Source of the DNA: Hymenobacter lucidus
Lineage (GTDB): Bacteria; Bacteroidota; Bacteroidia; Cytophagales; Hymenobacteraceae
Length of the DNA: 64,000 nt
Direction: 5' to 3'
Assembly (NCBI RefSeq): GCF_020447265.1
Contig: NZ_JAJADR010000001.1
Location: 1,302,001 to 1,366,000, forward strand
Within the stretch, counting starts at the first letter, position 1; the number at the start of each line of letters is the position of its first letter. Shown in pieces: positions 25,601 through 33,849 of the stretch. Made by a program: the position numbers and the translations under genes. The notes beneath the pieces were generated by a model. That model was not told the DNA's origin and made no database searches. It saw only the letters and a list, made by a program, of their open reading frames with translations.

Positions 25601-26362
25601 ATGTTCTTCTCTCGTTCCCACTCTTCGGCTCTTGGCTTGCTGCTGGCAGCCACCCTCACTTTTGGCTGCCAGCGGGGCGGCTACCAGGCCAAGCCGGCCC
25701 TGGCGCCCATCACGGCCCAGCCCGTGGGCAAAACCCAACCCGAAGACCCCAAAGCCGCGGCCACCATTGAGCCCTACAAGCAGCGCGTAACGCAGCAGAT
25801 GAACGAGGTGCTGGGCGTAGCCCCGGTTGCCATTACCAAGAATGCGGGCGAGTCGCCGCTGGGCAATTTCGTGGCCGACATCCTGCGGGCGCGGGCCAAC
25901 CAGGCCGTGGGCCAGCCCATCGATATTGGAGTAATGCACAACGGCAGTCTGCGCACCAATCTGGCCGCCGGTCCGCTTACCATGGGCTCCGTGTTTGAGT
26001 TGATGCCCTTCGAGAATGAAGTAGTGGTACTCGAAGCACCCGGCCCGGTGATGCAGGAATTTTTCACCTACGCCGCCCGCATGCACATGGCCGTTTCGAA
26101 CGTGACCTACACCGTGGGGGCCGATAACAAGCCGGTAGACGTGCTCATCGGTGGCAAGCCCTTCGACCCGGCCCGCGCCTACACCGTGGCCATTTCCGAC
26201 TACCACGCTGGCGGCGGCGACCAGATGACATTCTTTAAGGCCCTCAAGCCCCGCGGTACTGGCATCCTGATGCGCACGGCCATCATCGACCATATCCGCA
26301 GCCTCACCAAGCAGGGCAAGCCCGTGGAGGCCAAGGTAGAAGGCCGGGTGAAGGCAATGTGA
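25601..26362 (+). CDS. 5'-nucleotidase C-terminal domain lipoprotein
   Basis: 253 residues from the ATG at 25601, giving a lipoprotein signal MFFSRSHSSALGLLLAATLTFGC with the Cys as lipidation site. The rest is the substrate-binding C-terminal domain of the UshA/5'-nucleotidase family: ESPLGNFVADILRA, MHNGSLRTNL, GSVFELMPFENEVVVLE and the AISDYHAGGGDQM segment. The catalytic metallophosphatase domain is absent here but is encoded by the next gene (26497). The pair is therefore a split version of a normally single ~550-residue protein. Together they would dephosphorylate nucleotides or related phosphates in the periplasm. Confidence 0.88.
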   Translation: MFFSRSHSSALGLLLAATLTFGCQRGGYQAKPALAPITAQPVGKTQPEDPKAAATIEPYKQRVTQQMNEVLGVAPVAITKNAGESPLGNFVADILRARANQAVGQPIDIGVMHNGSLRTNLAAGPLTMGSVFELMPFENEVVVLEAPGPVMQEFFTYAARMHMAVSNVTYTVGADNKPVDVLIGGKPFDPARAYTVAISDYHAGGGDQMTFFKALKPRGTGILMRTAIIDHIRSLTKQGKPVEAKVEGRVKAM

Positions 26363-26496
26363 GAAATGTGCTGGAATGTGTTTTGAATGTGGATAATGTG
26401 CTAATGTTCGTTTTCCATATTTCTCCCATTCTCCACATTAACGCTTGAGCTCATTTCTCCCATTCAACACATTTCCACATTCCTCACATTCATAAG
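26363..26496. repeat. AATGTG-type intergenic repeat with DnaA-box sequences
   Basis: The left half has repeated AATGTG words (GAGAAATGTGCTGGAATGTG), the right half the complementary CACATT words, making an imperfect palindrome. It contains TGTGGATAA at 26388-26396 (an exact DnaA box on the minus strand) and TTCTCCACA at 26429-26437 (one mismatch). The same GAGAAATGTGTTGGAATGTG sequence occurs at 48617. Confidence 0.6.
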
Positions 26497-27423
26497 ATGA
26501 ATCGTCGCGAGTTTCTCAAGCATACGTCCGTGGGTGCCGCCAGCCTGAGCTTGCTGGGGCTGAGCCTGCCTGCGGTAGGCCGCGATACTAAAAACGTGCG
26601 CCTCACCATTCTGCACACCAACGATATGCACTCGCGCATCGAGCCGTTTCCGGAGGGTAGCGCGCAGTGGGCCGGCATGGGCGGCATGGCGCGCCGGGCC
26701 AGCCTGATTGCGCAGATCCGGCAGCAGGAGCCCAACGTGCTGCTGCTCGACTCGGGCGACATCTGGCAGGGCACGCCGTATTTCAACTTCTTCAACGGGG
26801 AGCTCGAATACAAGCTCATGACCCAGATGGCCTACGACGCCAGCACCCTGGGCAACCACGACTTCGACAACGGCTTGGAAGGCCTGAAAAAGCAACTGCC
26901 CAACGCCGGCTTCCCCTTTCTGATTGCCAACTACGACTTCTCCCAGACCATTCTGGCGGGCCAGTTCAAGCCTTATAAGGTGTTCGAGAAAGGCGGGCTG
27001 CGCATTGGCGTGTTCGGTATCGGCATTGAAATGAGCGGCCTAATTGCCGACCGCAACATCGGGGGTACCAAGTACCTCGACCCCGTGGCTACGGCCCAGG
27101 CGATGGTAGCGCAGCTGCGCGGCCCCGAGCGGTGCGACATGGTAATCTGCCTCTCCCACCTGGGCTATAAGTACCAAAGCGCCAAAATTGACGACCATAA
27201 GCTGGCTGCGCAGGTGCCCGGCATCGACCTGATACTGGGCGGGCACACCCACACCTTCCTGGAAAAGCCCGACGTTATTGAGGGCCCCAACGGCCACCGC
27301 ACGCTCGTCAACCAGGTGGGCTGGTCGGGCATCAACCTGGGCCGCCTCGACTACAGCTTCGAGCATGGCACCAAGCGGCTGGCCGTGGCCAGCTCGGCCG
27401 TAGTGCCTGTAACGACGGCGTGA
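26497..27423 (+). CDS. 5'-nucleotidase catalytic (metallophosphatase) domain, Tat-exported
   Basis: 308 residues. The N-terminus MNRREFLKHTSVGAASLSLLG is a twin-arginine signal. The calcineurin-like di-metal site is complete: LHTNDMHSR, DSGDIWQGTP, LGNHDFDNG, CLSHLGYK and LGGHTHTF. It is the N-terminal half of a 5'-nucleotidase/UshA protein; the C-terminal substrate domain is encoded by the gene just upstream (25601-26362). The Tat route implies folding with metal before export. The partner is a Sec lipoprotein, so they would meet in the periplasm. Confidence 0.9.
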   Translation: MNRREFLKHTSVGAASLSLLGLSLPAVGRDTKNVRLTILHTNDMHSRIEPFPEGSAQWAGMGGMARRASLIAQIRQQEPNVLLLDSGDIWQGTPYFNFFNGELEYKLMTQMAYDASTLGNHDFDNGLEGLKKQLPNAGFPFLIANYDFSQTILAGQFKPYKVFEKGGLRIGVFGIGIEMSGLIADRNIGGTKYLDPVATAQAMVAQLRGPERCDMVICLSHLGYKYQSAKIDDHKLAAQVPGIDLILGGHTHTFLEKPDVIEGPNGHRTLVNQVGWSGINLGRLDYSFEHGTKRLAVASSAVVPVTTA

Positions 27424-27489
27424 GAAAAGCAAGGAAAACAGCGTTTTTTTGTATCCTGACTTTTCCACATTTTTGTCTCCCCCTAGAAA

Positions 27490-27513
27490 AAACGGGTCAA
27501 TAAAAACCCGTTT
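27490..27513. terminator. Hairpin upstream of dnaA
   Basis: AAACGGGT (27490-27497) pairs perfectly with ACCCGTTT (27506-27513). It could end the nucleotidase transcript or act in the dnaA leader. The T-run is short, so the terminator call is tentative. Confidence 0.4.
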
Positions 27514-27566
27514 GCTACCCTATTGTCCGCCCCGTAAGCACTTGTTGCTTTTGTCATAACTAATTG

Positions 27567-29060
27567 ATGCTGAAGGATTGCCGAACTGTATGGGCCAACT
27601 GTCTTCGCGTCATCAAGGCTAATATTGGTGAGCAAAGCTTCCGCACCTGGTTTGAGCCAATCGTGCCGGTGCAGCTCCACAATAACGTCCTGATCATCCA
27701 AGTGCCCAGCCAGTTCTTTTATGAATGGCTGGAGGAGCACTATGTCGATGTATTAAAGAAAGGTATCTACCAGGAGCTGGGGCCAGAGGGGCGGCTGGAA
27801 TACTCCATCGTGGTAGACCAGGGCAACAGCCAGAATAAGCCGCGCACCGTCAACATTCCGACTTCGCGCAAGGCTGCTGCGCCTACCCAGGCCGCCACGC
27901 CGGCCGCCGCCATTGCCGCCAGCGCCCTCACCGGCTCGGCCCGCAACGTGGCCGCCGCTGCCGCTGCCCCCGATACCAGCAACACCCTGCGCAACCCCTT
28001 CGAAGCCACCAAGGCCATCGACCGAAACTACGTGAAGTCGCAGCTGAACGGCACGTACTCGTTTGAGAACTACGTGGAAGGCGACTGTAACCGCCTGGCC
28101 CGCTCGGCCGGCCTCGCCGTAGCCAATAAGCCCGGCACCACCAGCTTCAACCCGCTAATGATATACGGCGGCGTGGGCCTGGGCAAAACCCATTTGGTGC
28201 AGGCTATCGGCAACCACATCAAGGCCACTTCGCCCGATAAGTTTGTGCTGTATGTGTCGGCCGAGAAGTTTACCAACCAGTTTATCGAGAGCCTGCGCAA
28301 CAATGGGGTGCAGGATTTCGCCAATTTCTACCTGCTCGTCGACATCCTGATTCTCGACGACGTGCAGTTCCTTTCGGGCAAGGATAAAACCCAGGAGATG
28401 TTCTTTCACATCTTCAACCACCTGCACCAGGCCGGCAAGCAAATCGTGATGACCTCCGATAGGCCCCCGCGCGACCTGAACGGGCTGGAAGACCGGCTGT
28501 TGTCGCGCTTCAAGTGGGGGCTGACGGCCGATTTGCAGAGCCCCGACTTCGAGACGCGTATGGCCATCATCCAGAACAAGATGGAGCAGGATGGCATCGA
28601 CATTCCGCCCCAGGTGGTGGAATACCTGGCCCACTCGGTGAATACCAACGTGCGGGAGCTGGAAGGCGTGCTGATTTCGCTGGTGGCCCAGTCAAGCCTC
28701 AACCGCCGGGAAATCGACCTGGAAATGGCCAAGCAGGCCCTGCGCCACATCATTGAGGAAGTGGAGGCCGAGGTAAACCTGGATTTCATCCAGAAAACCG
28801 TGGCCGAGTATTTCAGTATTTCCCTGGATTTGCTGAAAGCCAAAACCCGCAAAAAGGAAGTCGTGACGGCGCGGCAGGTGGCCATGTACTTCGCCAAGGA
28901 GCACACCAGCCACTCGCTCAAGAGCATTGGCTTCCACTTCGGCGGCCGCGACCATAGTACCGTCATCCACTCCGTCCAAACCGTTTCCGACCTGATTGAC
29001 AGCGACAAAAACTTCCGCAACACGATTGTGGACCTGCGCAAGAAGTTCGTGAAGAAGTAA
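27567..29060 (+). CDS. dnaA: Chromosomal replication initiator DnaA
   Basis: 497 residues from the ATG at 27567 (a TTG codon directly before it is not needed). DnaA binds DnaA boxes at the origin and melts DNA. Domain I is at 1-85 (VWANCLRVIKANIGEQSFRTWFEP). The linker is Ala/Pro-rich (about 90-150). The AAA+ domain has Walker A GGVGLGKTHL near residue 200 and Walker B LILDDVQFL. The C-terminal DNA-binding domain carries the signature GGRDHSTVIHS near residue 458. Length is usual. The box TTTTCCACA at 27461 (one mismatch) lies in its leader, which may allow autoregulation. Confidence 0.97.
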   Translation: MLKDCRTVWANCLRVIKANIGEQSFRTWFEPIVPVQLHNNVLIIQVPSQFFYEWLEEHYVDVLKKGIYQELGPEGRLEYSIVVDQGNSQNKPRTVNIPTSRKAAAPTQAATPAAAIAASALTGSARNVAAAAAAPDTSNTLRNPFEATKAIDRNYVKSQLNGTYSFENYVEGDCNRLARSAGLAVANKPGTTSFNPLMIYGGVGLGKTHLVQAIGNHIKATSPDKFVLYVSAEKFTNQFIESLRNNGVQDFANFYLLVDILILDDVQFLSGKDKTQEMFFHIFNHLHQAGKQIVMTSDRPPRDLNGLEDRLLSRFKWGLTADLQSPDFETRMAIIQNKMEQDGIDIPPQVVEYLAHSVNTNVRELEGVLISLVAQSSLNRREIDLEMAKQALRHIIEEVEAEVNLDFIQKTVAEYFSISLDLLKAKTRKKEVVTARQVAMYFAKEHTSHSLKSIGFHFGGRDHSTVIHSVQTVSDLIDSDKNFRNTIVDLRKKFVKK

Positions 29061-29082
29061 GCCCTACTATTGCATTGCCCAT

Positions 29083-29129
29083 AAACAGGAAGGTCCTGCC
29101 GAGCCACGCTCAGCAGGACCTTCCTGTTT
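29083..29129. terminator. Bidirectional intrinsic terminator after dnaA
   Basis: Perfect 17-base arms AAACAGGAAGGTCCTGC (29083-29099) and its complement (29113-29129), between convergent genes. Confidence 0.9.
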
Positions 29130-29146
29130 AAAAACGGATTTTGCCG

Positions 29147-29647
29147 TTATACCCGCGGGGCCGGGGCCGTTTCGCGGAGCGTGATGTTGTATTGGGCCGC
29201 AAACTGGCGGATTTCAGCGCGGAAATTCTCCCGGCGCTTGGGGCCTTTCACTTCGCGTAGGTTCAGGGTGTAGAGGTCGTTGGAGCGCAACCGGATGCGC
29301 AGCTGCATGGGCGCCAGGTCGATGGCCTCGATGTTTTCGGCGGCAAAAACCTGCTTGGGGCGAAACAAACCGCCTTTGTGCACGATGTAGCCGGGCGTAA
29401 ACTCCAGGTAGCTCTGCGTGCCAAATACCGGCGCATTGTGCACCAGCACGTAGCCCAGATACACGAGGCTGAACACCAAGAACACGTAGTGCAGGAAGTG
29501 GTAGTCCTGCATGCCCTGGTCGGAAATAATCAGGAACAGGGTGTAGGCAATCCAGAGGCCACCGATGAGCAGCTGGCCCCAGAACGGGACCTTGGAGGTG
29601 TCGGCGGGCCGCAGCCGGATGCGGGTGGTTTTGGTAGCGCGGGGCAT
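29147..29647 (-). CDS. Two-TM membrane protein with PH-like cytoplasmic region
   Basis: 166 residues from the ATG at 29647 (MPRATKTTRIR). The longer open frame to 29779 adds residues with no protein-like character. Two membrane helices lie near residues 22-42 (LLIGGLWIAYTLFLII) and 50-68 (HYVFLVFSLVYLGYVLV). The remaining part (about 75-160), including LEFTPGYIVHKGGLFRPKQVF and IRLRSNDLYTLNL, looks like the PH-type fold used by many small bacterial membrane proteins. It is 140 bases downstream of the OsmC gene on the same strand, so co-transcription is possible. Function unknown. Confidence 0.7.
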   Translation of the reverse strand: MPRATKTTRIRLRPADTSKVPFWGQLLIGGLWIAYTLFLIISDQGMQDYHFLHYVFLVFSLVYLGYVLVHNAPVFGTQSYLEFTPGYIVHKGGLFRPKQVFAAENIEAIDLAPMQLRIRLRSNDLYTLNLREVKGPKRRENFRAEIRQFAAQYNITLRETAPAPRV

Positions 29648-29787
29648 AGAAAGTAGAAGTCTGACCACAAAGTAAACGAAAAACCGGCAACGCGACGGGC
29701 GCGGCCGGTTTTCCATTACGGGTTGATTGGGAGAAGTTGATGGTTGGTAGTTGCACAAATAACAATCAACTCCCAACAATCAACAAT

Positions 29788-30216
29788 CTATTTCAGCGTC
29801 GCCGAGGCCAGTTCCATTTCGGGCACGGCGCTCAGCAAAGCCGAAATGGGACAGTGCAGCTTGGCGTTTTCGGCCTGCTTCTGGAATTCTTCCTGCGTGA
29901 TGCCTTCCACTTCGCCTTCGGTAGTCAGCGTGATTTTAACCACTTTGGGAATCTCGCCGGTGGTGTCGAGCGTCACTTTCGACTCGGTCCGGATCTGCTT
30001 GACCTGGGCCCCGGCTTTGGTGAGCTGCCCGGTGAGGAACATGGTGTAGCAGCCCGCGTGGGCCGCGCCGATGAGTTCCTCGGGGTTGGTGCCTTTCTCG
30101 CCGGCAAACCGGGCTCCCACCGAGTACGGGGCTTTTACCGTGCCGCTCTGGGTCGTGATTTCGCCGCTGCCTTTGATGTCGCCGGTCCAAACGGCATTTC
30201 CGCGCTGATTGATCAT
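29788..30216 (-). CDS. osmC: OsmC-family peroxiredoxin
   Basis: 142 residues, full length for OsmC. The two redox-active cysteines are in GAAHAGCYTM (peroxidatic) near residue 56 and in AKLHCPISAL near residue 122. NPEELIGAAHAGC is the family signature. It reduces organic hydroperoxides with thiol donors in the cytoplasm. It lies upstream of a small membrane protein gene on the same strand and is divergent from the gene at 30323. No regulator is seen nearby. Confidence 0.92.
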   Translation of the reverse strand: MINQRGNAVWTGDIKGSGEITTQSGTVKAPYSVGARFAGEKGTNPEELIGAAHAGCYTMFLTGQLTKAGAQVKQIRTESKVTLDTTGEIPKVVKITLTTEGEVEGITQEEFQKQAENAKLHCPISALLSAVPEMELASATLK

Positions 30217-30322
30217 AGTGCTGTTGGTGTAGTTGAGGTTGTGTAGCTGAATATACTGATTCCGGGCGGCGGAGTTGGTGCAATTCCGCTTTGTGTTCCA
30301 TCTTGCCTACTTTCCCGCCGCC

Positions 30323-30835
30323 ATGAACCCGTCTACTTCAACCCAACCTACTGCTTCAGCCCGCTTTAGGCTGCTCCTCATCGGGCTGGGCTGGCTGGGT
30401 CTGGTGCTGTTTGCGGTAGATTGGTTGGTAGACGGTTGGAAGTTTGAAACGACCAGTTACGCGCTACTGCGCGTTTTTGACTTAATCAAGAACGTTCTGT
30501 TTGCCCTGTGGCCCGTGGCCGTTTGGCTGCAGCTTAGCGCCCGAATCAGTGACGCCTGGCGCTTCTGGGCTGGTATTTTGCTGGTTCTGGTAACAATACC
30601 ATGCTGGCTGAGCTGTGGCTTTTTGCTCGTATTTGAGGACAGCGCGGTTTGGGAAGATGAAAAGGTGCAGTATGAGTCGGCCGACCCGCCCGTACGTATC
30701 GTGCAGCAGTACCGCGACACGTTTCCTACCAACCCCACCCAGTACCGGGTCGTAAAAATTACGCCGCTTTGGGGCCCTTGGCAGCACGTGGAGCCCGCCG
30801 ATTCGGCCCGCTTCCCCGAAGAGCACTACCGCTAG
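30323..30835 (+). CDS. Small membrane protein, unknown
   Basis: 170 residues from the ATG at 30323. Three predicted membrane helices lie at about 16-36 (LLLIGLGWLGLVLFAVDWLV), 52-72 (LIKNVLFALWPVAVWLQL) and 82-104 (AGILLVLVTIPCWLSCGFLLV). A soluble C-terminal region of about 65 residues follows, probably extracytoplasmic. No family recognised. It ends 57 bases before the GH3-type gene on the same strand, so they may form one transcript. Confidence 0.65.
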   Translation: MNPSTSTQPTASARFRLLLIGLGWLGLVLFAVDWLVDGWKFETTSYALLRVFDLIKNVLFALWPVAVWLQLSARISDAWRFWAGILLVLVTIPCWLSCGFLLVFEDSAVWEDEKVQYESADPPVRIVQQYRDTFPTNPTQYRVVKITPLWGPWQHVEPADSARFPEEHYR

Positions 30836-30891
30836 ATAGTACGCCTGCCGAACGACAACTTACCATTTTACCAACTTCACCATCTCCCCGC

Positions 30892-32382
30892 ATGGGTCTG
30901 AAATCTGCGCTGAGCCGCCCGCTGGCCGCCTATATCACCCACCGCTACCAGCAGTGGCAGCAAGACCCCATAGCTACCCAGCAGCGCGTGTTCCGGCAGT
31001 TGATCGACAAAGCCAAGAACACGGCTTTCGGGCGCGACCATGACTTTGCCGGCATCCGGACGCCCGCCGACCTGGCCCGCCTGGTGCCCGTGCGCGACTA
31101 CGAGGCCCTGGCCCCGTATTTCGAGCGGGTGAAGGCCGGGGAGGCCGACGTGCTCTGGCCCGGCAAGCCCGAATACCTGGCCAAAACTTCCGGTACGACT
31201 TCCGGCGCCAAGTATATTCCGCTCACCAAAGACAGTATTCCCAACCACATCAACGGGGCCCGGGATGCCCTGTTTCACTACATCCAGCGCACCGGCAAAA
31301 GCCGCTTTCTGGACGGCAAGCTGATGTTTTTGTCGGGCTCCCCGGCGCTGGAAACCGTGCATGGCATTCATACCGGCCGGCTCTCGGGCATCGTAAATCA
31401 CCACGTGCCGGCCTACCTGCGCCGCAACCAACTGCCCACTTACCGCACCAACGTCATCGAGGACTGGGAAACCAAGCTCGACCACATCGTGGAAGAGACG
31501 CTGCCCGAAAACATGACCCTGATTTCGGGCATTCCACCCTGGGTGCAGATGTACTTCGACAAGCTGACGCAGCTGACCGGCCGGCCCGTGAAGGATATAT
31601 TCCCGCAGTTCGACCTGTTTGTGTATGGCGGCGTCAACTTCGAGCCCTACCGGGCCAAACTGTTTGAAACCATCGGCCGGCCCGTGGACAGCATCGAACT
31701 GTTTCCGGCTTCCGAGGGATTTCTGGCGTTTCAGGACGAGCCCGGCAACCCCGGCCTGCTGCTGCTCCTCGACGCGGGTATTTTCTACGAGTTCATCCCC
31801 GCCGAGCGGTTTTTCGAGCCCAACCCGCCCCGCCTGACCATCGGGGAAGTGGAGCTGGACCAGCAGTATGCGCTGGTACTCAACTCCAACGCCGGCCTCT
31901 GGGGCTACAGCCTCGGCGACACAGTGCGCTTCGTAAGCAAAGCGCCATACCGCGTGGTGGTGTCGGGGCGCATTAAGCACTTTCTGTCGGCTTTCGGCGA
32001 GCATGTCATCGGTGAGGAAGTGGAGCAAACTCTGCGCGAGGCCATGAGCCGGTTTCCGGAAGTGGAAGTGGTGGAATTCACCGTGGCCCCGCGCGTAAGC
32101 TCCGACCCACAGCAGCCAAGCCGGCACGAGTGGCTCATCGAGTTTGCCCGCCCGCCTCACGAGCCTGCCGCATTTGCCGCCGCCCTCGACGCGGGCCTGC
32201 GCCGCCGCAACGTGTACTACGACGATCTGCTGACCGGCAACATCCTGGCCCCATTGCAGCTCACGGCGCTACCGGCCGGCGCGTTTCAGCGCTATATGAA
32301 AAGCCTGGGCAAGCTCGGCGGGCAGAACAAGGTACCCAGGCTGAGCAACGATAGGGGTATTGCGGAGGGGTTGTTACGTTAA
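30892..32382 (+). CDS. GH3 auxin-responsive-promoter family acyl-adenylating enzyme
   Basis: 496 residues from the ATG at 30892 (MGLKSALSRPLAAYITHRY). The longer open frame overlaps the previous gene and is rejected. The protein matches the GH3 family of ANL adenylating enzymes: the ATP-loop LAKTSGTTSGAKYIPLT near residue 100, YGGVNFEPY, EGFLAFQ, and SLGDTVRFVS followed by GRIKHFLSAFGEH. Plant GH3 enzymes join amino acids to acyl acids such as auxin and jasmonate. Bacterial members are widespread and uncharacterised. The substrate is unknown. The frame antisense to it is long but is a GC-codon artefact. Confidence 0.9.
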   Translation: MGLKSALSRPLAAYITHRYQQWQQDPIATQQRVFRQLIDKAKNTAFGRDHDFAGIRTPADLARLVPVRDYEALAPYFERVKAGEADVLWPGKPEYLAKTSGTTSGAKYIPLTKDSIPNHINGARDALFHYIQRTGKSRFLDGKLMFLSGSPALETVHGIHTGRLSGIVNHHVPAYLRRNQLPTYRTNVIEDWETKLDHIVEETLPENMTLISGIPPWVQMYFDKLTQLTGRPVKDIFPQFDLFVYGGVNFEPYRAKLFETIGRPVDSIELFPASEGFLAFQDEPGNPGLLLLLDAGIFYEFIPAERFFEPNPPRLTIGEVELDQQYALVLNSNAGLWGYSLGDTVRFVSKAPYRVVVSGRIKHFLSAFGEHVIGEEVEQTLREAMSRFPEVEVVEFTVAPRVSSDPQQPSRHEWLIEFARPPHEPAAFAAALDAGLRRRNVYYDDLLTGNILAPLQLTALPAGAFQRYMKSLGKLGGQNKVPRLSNDRGIAEGLLR

Positions 32383-32394
32383 CCATTCGACGTA

Positions 32395-32835
32395 ATGTTT
32401 AACTTTGAAAAGCAGCCAAGCCGAATCGTCTTTGCTGTCAGTATGGACGATGATTGGGACTGCACATTTGATGTGACGGTTGCCTACGGCACTATTGAAG
32501 CGCATATGCATTTCTATGGACAGCCTGATACGTGGAGCCAGTTTGGAAAGCAACTGCTTAACTTTCCGCGTAATCCTGCTGATAGTGCCGTATTTGAAGG
32601 GGGCGTCAATACAAAAGGCTACGACTTCATGTGCCTCAAAGCATATTGCTACGATGCCGGAGGACATACAGCCTTGAAAGTTATTATTGATAATAATGCA
32701 GAGGAGCCACGAGAGTGTCGGATCGAGTTTTCAATCCTCTCCGAACCAGCTTCTCTTACTCAACTAGGTCGCCTGTTGGCGGGCTGGGATGTCCGAACTG
32801 TTTCAGAAAGAATATGGGAAGCCCAAACGAGCTAA
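32395..32835 (+). CDS. Hypothetical protein, AT-rich
   Basis: 146 residues, soluble, mostly beta-strand (WDCTFDVTVAYGTIEAHMHFYG and ECRIEFSILSEPASL). No signal peptide. Clearly AT-richer than the genes around it, which suggests transfer. The stop codon lies 22 bases inside the following gene (start 32814), so translation may be coupled. No family recognised; size and composition resemble orphan immunity-type proteins but nothing proves that. Confidence 0.6.
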   Translation: MFNFEKQPSRIVFAVSMDDDWDCTFDVTVAYGTIEAHMHFYGQPDTWSQFGKQLLNFPRNPADSAVFEGGVNTKGYDFMCLKAYCYDAGGHTALKVIIDNNAEEPRECRIEFSILSEPASLTQLGRLLAGWDVRTVSERIWEAQTS

Positions 32836-33275
32836 AAGCAAGCCTCTACGCCCTCTGCGAGCAATACGCTCAGGACCGCCTCGACGCCATTCAGGCCGCT
32901 ATTCAGGCCGCTCAGGAGTCGGCCAACAGCGAAACCAAGAGCAGCGCCGGCGACAAGTACGAAACCGGCCGCGCCATGGCCCAGAATGAGCGTGACCGAA
33001 ACCTAGTGCAGCTTCAGCAGGGCCGGCAGCTCCAGGGTGAGCTGCAGCGCATCGACCCCGACCGCGCCTGCGACACGGTGCGGCCCGGAGCGCTGGTACG
33101 CACCAGCATGGGCTGGTTTTTCATCAGCATCAGCGCCGGCAAGTTCCCGGTGGCGGGTGTTGATTACTTTGCCGTATCGGCGGCGGCCCCGGTGGCGGCG
33201 GCGCTGAGCGGCAAGCGCGCCGGCGAGGAAGCCGTGTTTAACGGGAAGAAAGTAAGGGTGGAGGAGGTGCTGTAG
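32814..33275 (+). CDS. GreA/GreB-like elongation-factor C-domain protein
   Basis: 153 residues from the ATG at 32814, overlapping the previous gene by 22 bases. Residues 1-80 form a helical coiled segment with GDKYETGRAMAQNERDR, a sequence I know from the Bacteroidota group annotated as GreA/GreB-family or 'transcription elongation factor-like'. Residues 85-153 are the small beta-rich C-domain (GWFFISISAGKF to a final KVRVEEVL). It probably binds RNA polymerase, but the acidic coiled-coil tip of true Gre factors is not obvious, so cleavage stimulation is doubtful. Confidence 0.65.
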   Translation: MGSPNELKASLYALCEQYAQDRLDAIQAAIQAAQESANSETKSSAGDKYETGRAMAQNERDRNLVQLQQGRQLQGELQRIDPDRACDTVRPGALVRTSMGWFFISISAGKFPVAGVDYFAVSAAAPVAAALSGKRAGEEAVFNGKKVRVEEVL

Positions 33276-33849
33276 CCCGAAGCAGCTGCAAGCCAGTGCG
33301 CAGCCTGACTCCGTGGCTCAGCCGTTGGCCTGCTGTTGCGGTAATGCGTGGGTTACATATGGACTTACTTGAATATCTGGTAAGCTGAACAGTATCGTTA
33401 ATAGATATTGCTCAGCTTATTTTTAGTTCAGTGCTATAATTTCTTCGAAAAAGCGCTTAGTATTGTTAGCGCGACCAGCCTGCCGGTTTCGCCACTCCGC
33501 CCTTTCCACTCACACCTGTATTGCAAGTAGTATTTGTGCCGGCCGTTTCGACGGCCGGCCAGATAAGCGCATGCCTTTTCCTGGCTTCCAGTGTCGGCGA
33601 ATAGCAACAGGTATTTCTGTGCCTCCGAATGCCGTTGGCTCGGGCACCGGGCATCCTTACAGCGACTATTTTCTTATTCCGCAAAGCGGCTCAAGGCTGG
33701 TTTGCGACCCTGTTATCCCCGTGCGGGACGGCTATCTGCTAGCTGCCACCACTGCTGCTGCCCGCCGCTTTATCTGCCTTTATTTACCGGTTGGGCCGCT
33801 GCGCCCGCCCCGGGTTTTTCAATACCATTCACCAACTATTCCAAATCCA
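33276..33849. other. Long leader/intergenic region before the amine oxidase locus
   Basis: 574 bases without a credible gene. An open frame enters from 33463 in phase with the amine oxidase, but its 129 residues are not protein-like (no homology pattern, mixed Cys/Arg/Pro). The first third is AT-rich with a hairpin (TAAGCTGAACA..TGCTCAGCTTA, about 33390-33421). A UUCG-loop hairpin lies at 33538-33559. Confidence 0.55.
33538..33559 (+). promoter_or_regulatory. Stable hairpin with UUCG tetraloop
   Basis: The 9-base stem GCCGGCCGT / ACGGCCGGC closes a TTCG loop. There is no T-run behind it, so it is more likely an RNA-stability or leader element of the amine oxidase transcript than a terminator. 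Confidence 0.4.

Noticed and set aside
26363..26496. Firm oriC call
   Set aside because: One exact and few near DnaA boxes are not enough, the words belong partly to a dispersed repeat, and no skew change can be computed here.
30877..32160. Long minus-strand open frame opposite the GH3 gene
   Set aside because: The product has no domain pattern and is rich in Gly/Val/His/Gln; it mirrors codon use of the real plus-strand gene. The same applies to long antisense frames at 35649-37022, 38704-40299, 40795-41655 and 52136-53518.
33463..33849. N-terminal extension of the amine oxidase
   Set aside because: The 129 extra residues look unlike any targeting signal or domain, and the FAD motif sits right after the ATG at 33850 as normal for the family.
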